Shown here in pieces: positions 61,054 through 64,000 of a stretch of DNA of 64,000 nucleotides. The position numbers and the translations under genes are program-made. The DNA comes from CAZFOB01 sp964520325 (GTDB lineage Bacteria; Actinomycetota; JAICYB01). Each line of letters starts with the position of its first letter. Within the stretch, counting starts at the first letter, position 1. Location: the NCBI GenBank assembly GCA_964520325.1, contig CAZFOB010000008.1, positions 1-64,000 on the forward strand, in the 5' to 3' direction. The notes beneath the pieces were generated by a model that saw nothing but the letters and a program-made list of their open reading frames with translations, had not been told where the DNA came from and searched no databases.

Positions 61054-61914
61054 CTACGGCTTCGGACGGGGGTATTGCACTCTCAGGAACGCATCGAACC
61101 CACGGTCGGGCAGGAGCTTGCGCGCCGTCAGGATGAACCGCGCCCCAGATGTGACGCGGTAACGCGTCTTCGGACGCTCTCGGACGATCGCTCGCTCGAT
61201 CACTTCGGCGACGGCTTCGGGTCCGACGGCGCCGCCGAGCTTGCCCCTCACGCCTTCGTATGCTTGAGCGACGTTCCTGGCGACGGCCACGTTGAAGCTG
61301 TGGTACGGATCGTCAACCGTGCCGTCGTCCTTGGCGTCATCTCCCGTCGAGTTCGCTGCGAACTCGGTCTTGATCAGCCCGGGTTCCACAACGACGACGC
61401 GGACTCCGAATCCGCCAACTTCGAAGCGCAGCGCGTCGCTGAACGCTTCGACCGCGTGCTTGGACGCGTGGTAGTACGCGCCTCCCGGCAGCGTCACCTT
61501 CCCGCCGACCGAGCTGAGGTTGATGATCCGGCCGGAGCGTTGGCGGCGCATCCCCGGGAGCACGAGCTGACACAGCCTGATCAATCCAAAGACATTCGTC
61601 TCGAATTGCCGGCGTATCTCCTCCATCGGGACGGTCTCGGCGGCGCGCTCGACTGCATAGCCTGCGTTGTTCACGAGCACACCGACGGCTCCGTGCTCCG
61701 CCTCCACAAGGGCCACAGCCGAGCGCATCGATCCCTCGTCGGTCACGTCGAGCGCCAGTGTCCGGCACCCGTTGGCTTCGAGCTCCGTGAGTGTCTCGGG
61801 ACGCCGGGCCGTCGCGAAGACCGAGAAGCCCTTCCCGGCGAGGTGTTCGGCCGTTGCTTTACCGATGCCGCTCGAACAGCCGGTGATGAGCACGGCCCGT
61901 GAAGGTTCGGTCAC
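61054..61914 (-). CDS. Short-chain dehydrogenase/reductase
   Basis: A 286-residue classical SDR. Cofactor loop ITGCSSGIGKATAEHLA, LVNNAGYAV, catalytic Ser in IINLSSVGGKV and Tyr/Lys in AYYHASKHAVEAFSDAL. Arg-rich positions after the second strand (ATARRPETL) favour NADP(H). The C-terminal half resembles 17-beta-hydroxysteroid or retinol dehydrogenase-like members acting on lipophilic alcohols. Pairs with the YhhN-like gene. Confidence 0.92.
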   Translation of the reverse strand: MTEPSRAVLITGCSSGIGKATAEHLAGKGFSVFATARRPETLTELEANGCRTLALDVTDEGSMRSAVALVEAEHGAVGVLVNNAGYAVERAAETVPMEEIRRQFETNVFGLIRLCQLVLPGMRRQRSGRIINLSSVGGKVTLPGGAYYHASKHAVEAFSDALRFEVGGFGVRVVVVEPGLIKTEFAANSTGDDAKDDGTVDDPYHSFNVAVARNVAQAYEGVRGKLGGAVGPEAVAEVIERAIVRERPKTRYRVTSGARFILTARKLLPDRGFDAFLRVQYPRPKP

Positions 61915-61993
61915 CTCGCCACGCTATGTCGCGCCGCGCCGTTGTTGCCATGTGACGAACGGACGTCGAGAATGACAACCGTGTCGTTTGACC

Positions 61994-61999
61994 TAGGCT
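61994..61999 (+). promoter_or_regulatory. -10 element of a probable leaderless gene
   Basis: TAGGCT lies seven bases before the GTG at 62007, with ATGACA 16 bases further upstream (61972-61977). No ribosome binding site precedes the GTG, consistent with a leaderless message. Confidence 0.45.
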
Positions 62000-62006
62000 A
62001 GGTCGC

Positions 62007-62216
62007 GTGGATCTCCACACAACAGCCTTCGAGCGGGCGCTCCACCTTCTGTTGTTCGTCGCCGGGGGCCTCGCTGTTGCGGTGACGGGGCTGGCGGCGC
62101 TCGAGCGACTGACCGACGCAACCAAGCGCACGATCCGGTTGAGCCATATCGGTCTCGCCGCCGCCACCTTCTTGGCGCTCTTCGTCGGGGAGCGGGTCTA
62201 TCACTTCATCCACTGA
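62007..62216 (+). CDS. Small two-helix membrane protein
   Basis: A 69-residue protein with two membrane helices (LHLLLFVAGGLAVAVTGLAA and IGLAAATFLALFVGERVYHF) separated by a short charged loop (ERLTDATKRTIRLSH). The family is unknown to me. GTG start with promoter-like spacing. It precedes the frameshifted MFS gene by 45 bases on the same strand. Confidence 0.65.
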   Translation: MDLHTTAFERALHLLLFVAGGLAVAVTGLAALERLTDATKRTIRLSHIGLAAATFLALFVGERVYHFIH

Positions 62217-62261
62217 ACGGCGCGCCATACGGGAGGGACGACAGGGTAGGCTCCCGTCCGG

Positions 62262-63601
62262 ATGGCGAGTGGGCGAGCACCCAAGCTGCGTGAGCGCTTC
62301 AAAAACATCGGAGCGGGTTCGCCGCTCCTGCCGCTCGGGATCCTCTTCGGTCTCAACGCCGTCGATGAGCTCGATCGTGCTGCCTTCGGCCTCCTGCTTC
62401 CGGAGATCCGCGACTACTTCGGACTGAATCTCACCGGAGTGACAACGCTGGCGGCGGCGGTGATCCCGGCGGCTCTGCTCGTCGGCTTCCCCGTCGCGCG
62501 GCTAGCAGACAAACGCCGCCGGATGCCCATCGCCATCATCGGCGCCTCGATGTGGGGCGTGTTCTCGGTCCTTACCGGGATCGTCCCGACCATATTCCTC
62601 CTCGGTGTCGCGCGTCTGGGCGCCGGGCTCGGACGGGCAGTCAACGACCCGGTGCATGGCAGCCTGCTCTCCGACTACTACCCGCCGCAGGCGCGAGCCA
62701 GAGTCTTCGGGTTCCATCGAGCCGCGAACACATCGGCGCGTTCTTCGGCCCCCTTGTCGCCGGATTTCTCGCGGAAGCAGTCGGATGGCGAGTTCCATTC
62801 GTCATCCTCGCCGTCCCGACGTTCATCCTCATCATCGTGGCGGCAACGAAGCTGCACGAGCCTGCGCGTACCGGACACCGGACGGTGGAGGGCGATGTTG
62901 GCGTGCGCCAAGCCTTCTCGATGCTGTGGAGCGTCAGGTCGCTCCGCCGCATCTGGCTGGCCTTCCCGTTCATCGCGTTCTTCGCGATAGGTCTCGGTCA
63001 GATCATGTCGCTCTACTACAAGGACGTGTTCGATGTCTCGGCCGGCGCCCGCGGAGTGATCCAGGCTTTCGACGCACCGTTCATCGTCTTCGGTCTCGTC
63101 ATGGGCACGCCGGTCATCGACCGAGTGATGGCGACCGACCCAGGCCGCGTCTTGCGCATGATCGGCCTCGCCGTGCTAGCCATCGCGGTGTTCATCTTCG
63201 GCATCGCGGTCGCCCCAGCGTTGTGGGTTGCCATCGTGTTCACCTACGCGATCAACATCGTCGGCACGGTGTTATATGCCGGTGGCTTCGCAGTGATCTC
63301 TCTCGTTGCTCCACCGGAGGTGCGCGCGAGTGCGTTCGCATTCTTCAATATCTCGTCACTTCTCGGGATCGTTTCCCTTCCGTTCGTCGGGATCGTCGGC
63401 GACGCGCTGGGCTTGAGATACGGACTCGCGTTCCTCACGCCGATGGTATGCCTGGGAAGCGCGATCCTCGCGAGCGCCGGTCGCTTCGTGAACGACGACA
63501 TCGCGCGAGTCAATCCCGAGCGGGCCAAGGGGGCCAATGGGGCCAATGGGGATGTGGGCGCCGTCATACTTCCGCCTTCGCCGCCCGGGCCGGCTGAGTA
63601 A
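62262..63601 (+). pseudogene. MFS transporter with a -1 frameshift
   Basis: A major facilitator protein related to the MFS part of the MFS-LivF-LivG fusion (shared DYYPPQxRxxVFxF). The first frame gives GILFGLNAVDELDRAAFGLL through VFGFHRAAN, then turns to Ser/Arg-rich nonsense ending at 62990. The frame two bases on resumes the homology with HIGAFFGPLVAGFLAEAVGW and runs to 63601. A lost C near 62727-62729 would restore NHIGAFFGPL. This is a pseudogene or a sequencing/assembly error; there is no slippery site to suggest programmed shifting. The intact product would be about 446 residues with 12 helices. Confidence 0.85.
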
Positions 63602-63644
63602 CGCGGACGTACACTCGGTATCCGTCAGCACGAGGAGGACATCC

Positions 63645-63881
63645 ATGGCTCGCACCATCGAGGAGATCGTCAAGGACGTCGATCAAGCGGATGTCGAAGG
63701 CCTCGGGCGCACCGACGTCGAGGATGTCTACCAGCAGATGGATCACCTGATGCAGGTGCGTCCGTCACCGATGGATCTCTACAACCGCTGGGAGAAGCAG
63801 CAGTGGGCCGTCGCCGACGAGCTAGTCTGCCGCGCCGTACACGCTCGCGGGGACTGGGCCGGGGTACAGGAACGTCCGTAG
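63645..63881 (+). CDS. Conserved hypothetical protein, 78 residues
   Basis: ATG behind CGAGGAGGACATCC. Acidic helical N terminus (RTIEEIVKDVDQADVEGLGR) and a Trp-rich middle (DLYNRWEKQQWAVADELVCR). No signal peptide or membrane segment. I recognise no family. Confidence 0.7.
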   Translation: MARTIEEIVKDVDQADVEGLGRTDVEDVYQQMDHLMQVRPSPMDLYNRWEKQQWAVADELVCRAVHARGDWAGVQERP

Positions 63882-63930
63882 GCGATCTCCTGCGGATCGT
63901 GGGAACGACTCGGACGGATAGCGGCGATCA

Positions 63931-63961
63931 CCTCGTTCTTCCGCTTTTGTGAAGAACGAGG
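63931..63961. other. Perfect 11-bp hairpin near the right edge
   Basis: CCTCGTTCTTC and GAAGAACGAGG pair perfectly around a nine-base loop. No T-run follows on the plus strand. The segment also reads openly on the minus strand to 63822, so a gene entering from the right edge cannot be excluded. Nothing else is seen from 63882 to 64000. Confidence 0.6.
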
Positions 63962-64000
63962 ATCCGAACACCGGCACCTTCCCCTTGTAGGCCAAGAGGT

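Noticed and set aside
62720..62740. Programmed -1 frameshift in the MFS gene
   Set aside because: No slippery heptamer or downstream structure at the junction; a simple deletion or sequence error explains it.
63822..64000. Open minus-strand frame entering from the right edge (contains KGKVPVFGSSFFTK)
   Set aside because: Too short to judge, overlaps the better supported plus-strand gene at 63645-63881; could be real but cannot be supported.

Overview
This is about 64 kb of GC-rich chromosomal DNA, most likely from an uncultured member of the Actinomycetota. The pointers are the order uvrC-rapZ-gap-pgk-tpiA-apgM-secG, an ergothioneine cluster (egtA-egtB-egtD), a Gram-positive type LexA box in front of uvrA, an Eis-family acetyltransferase, many ATGA-type gene overlaps and several apparently leaderless promoters. 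yvcK and whiA, usually found between rapZ and gap in this phylum, are absent. The assignment rests on gene content and order only.

Layout. 1-1742: 3' part of uvrB. 1739-8230 (minus): a five-gene overlapping operon of a zinc-ribbon/adenylate cyclase/AAA/TPR regulator, an alpha/beta hydrolase, an NTF2-like protein, a homogentisate-dioxygenase-like cupin and a small cupin. 8247-8300: a 27-bp tandem duplication in front of a ChbG-like deacetylase. 9148-16085: UspA, DJ-1/PfpI, a 34-residue Lys-rich protein, uvrA, HxlR regulator, DoxX, Eis-like acetyltransferase and a small conserved protein. 16147-17980: two 5' fragments of tRNA-Arg flanking a hydrolase-cyclase fusion, followed by egtD-egtB-egtA. 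21627-30951: endonuclease/phosphatase-family protein, uvrC, rapZ, the glycolytic genes, a RHH/VapC toxin-antitoxin pair, a small kinase, apgM and secG.

30962-50760 is the most unusual part: a lipoprotein-rich envelope locus. It holds a family-5 solute-binding lipoprotein, a 52-residue lipoprotein, MoxR, a metzincin-like lipoprotein, a C-terminally anchored surface protein and a membrane-anchored LivJ-like receptor. It continues with a DUF58 protein, a transglutaminase-fold membrane protein that has lost its catalytic triad, and a further lipoprotein. Then come a single-chain LivH-LivM permease, a single-chain MFS-LivF-LivG protein and four more lipoproteins, the first of them with a cupredoxin-like fold. 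My inference is that these act together at the cell envelope as a dedicated uptake or surface-assembly system built on a rewired branched-chain amino acid (Liv) ABC transporter. Two of its lipoproteins appear to start at CTG.

50784-64000: acyl-CoA dehydrogenase, two secreted CAP-domain proteins, a second PIN toxin-antitoxin pair, and a TetR-controlled four-gene lipid operon (fatty-acyl reductase-HAD fusion, zinc alcohol dehydrogenase, LarA-like protein, PlsC-like acyltransferase). Next to it are a lysoplasmalogenase-like membrane protein, an SDR, a small membrane protein, a frameshifted MFS transporter related to the MFS part of the fusion, and a small conserved protein. Short hairpin repeats occur both beside start codons and inserted in frame in coding sequences. 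No stretch longer than 300 bases lacks a gene. No CRISPR array, rRNA, intact tRNA or insertion sequence was seen.
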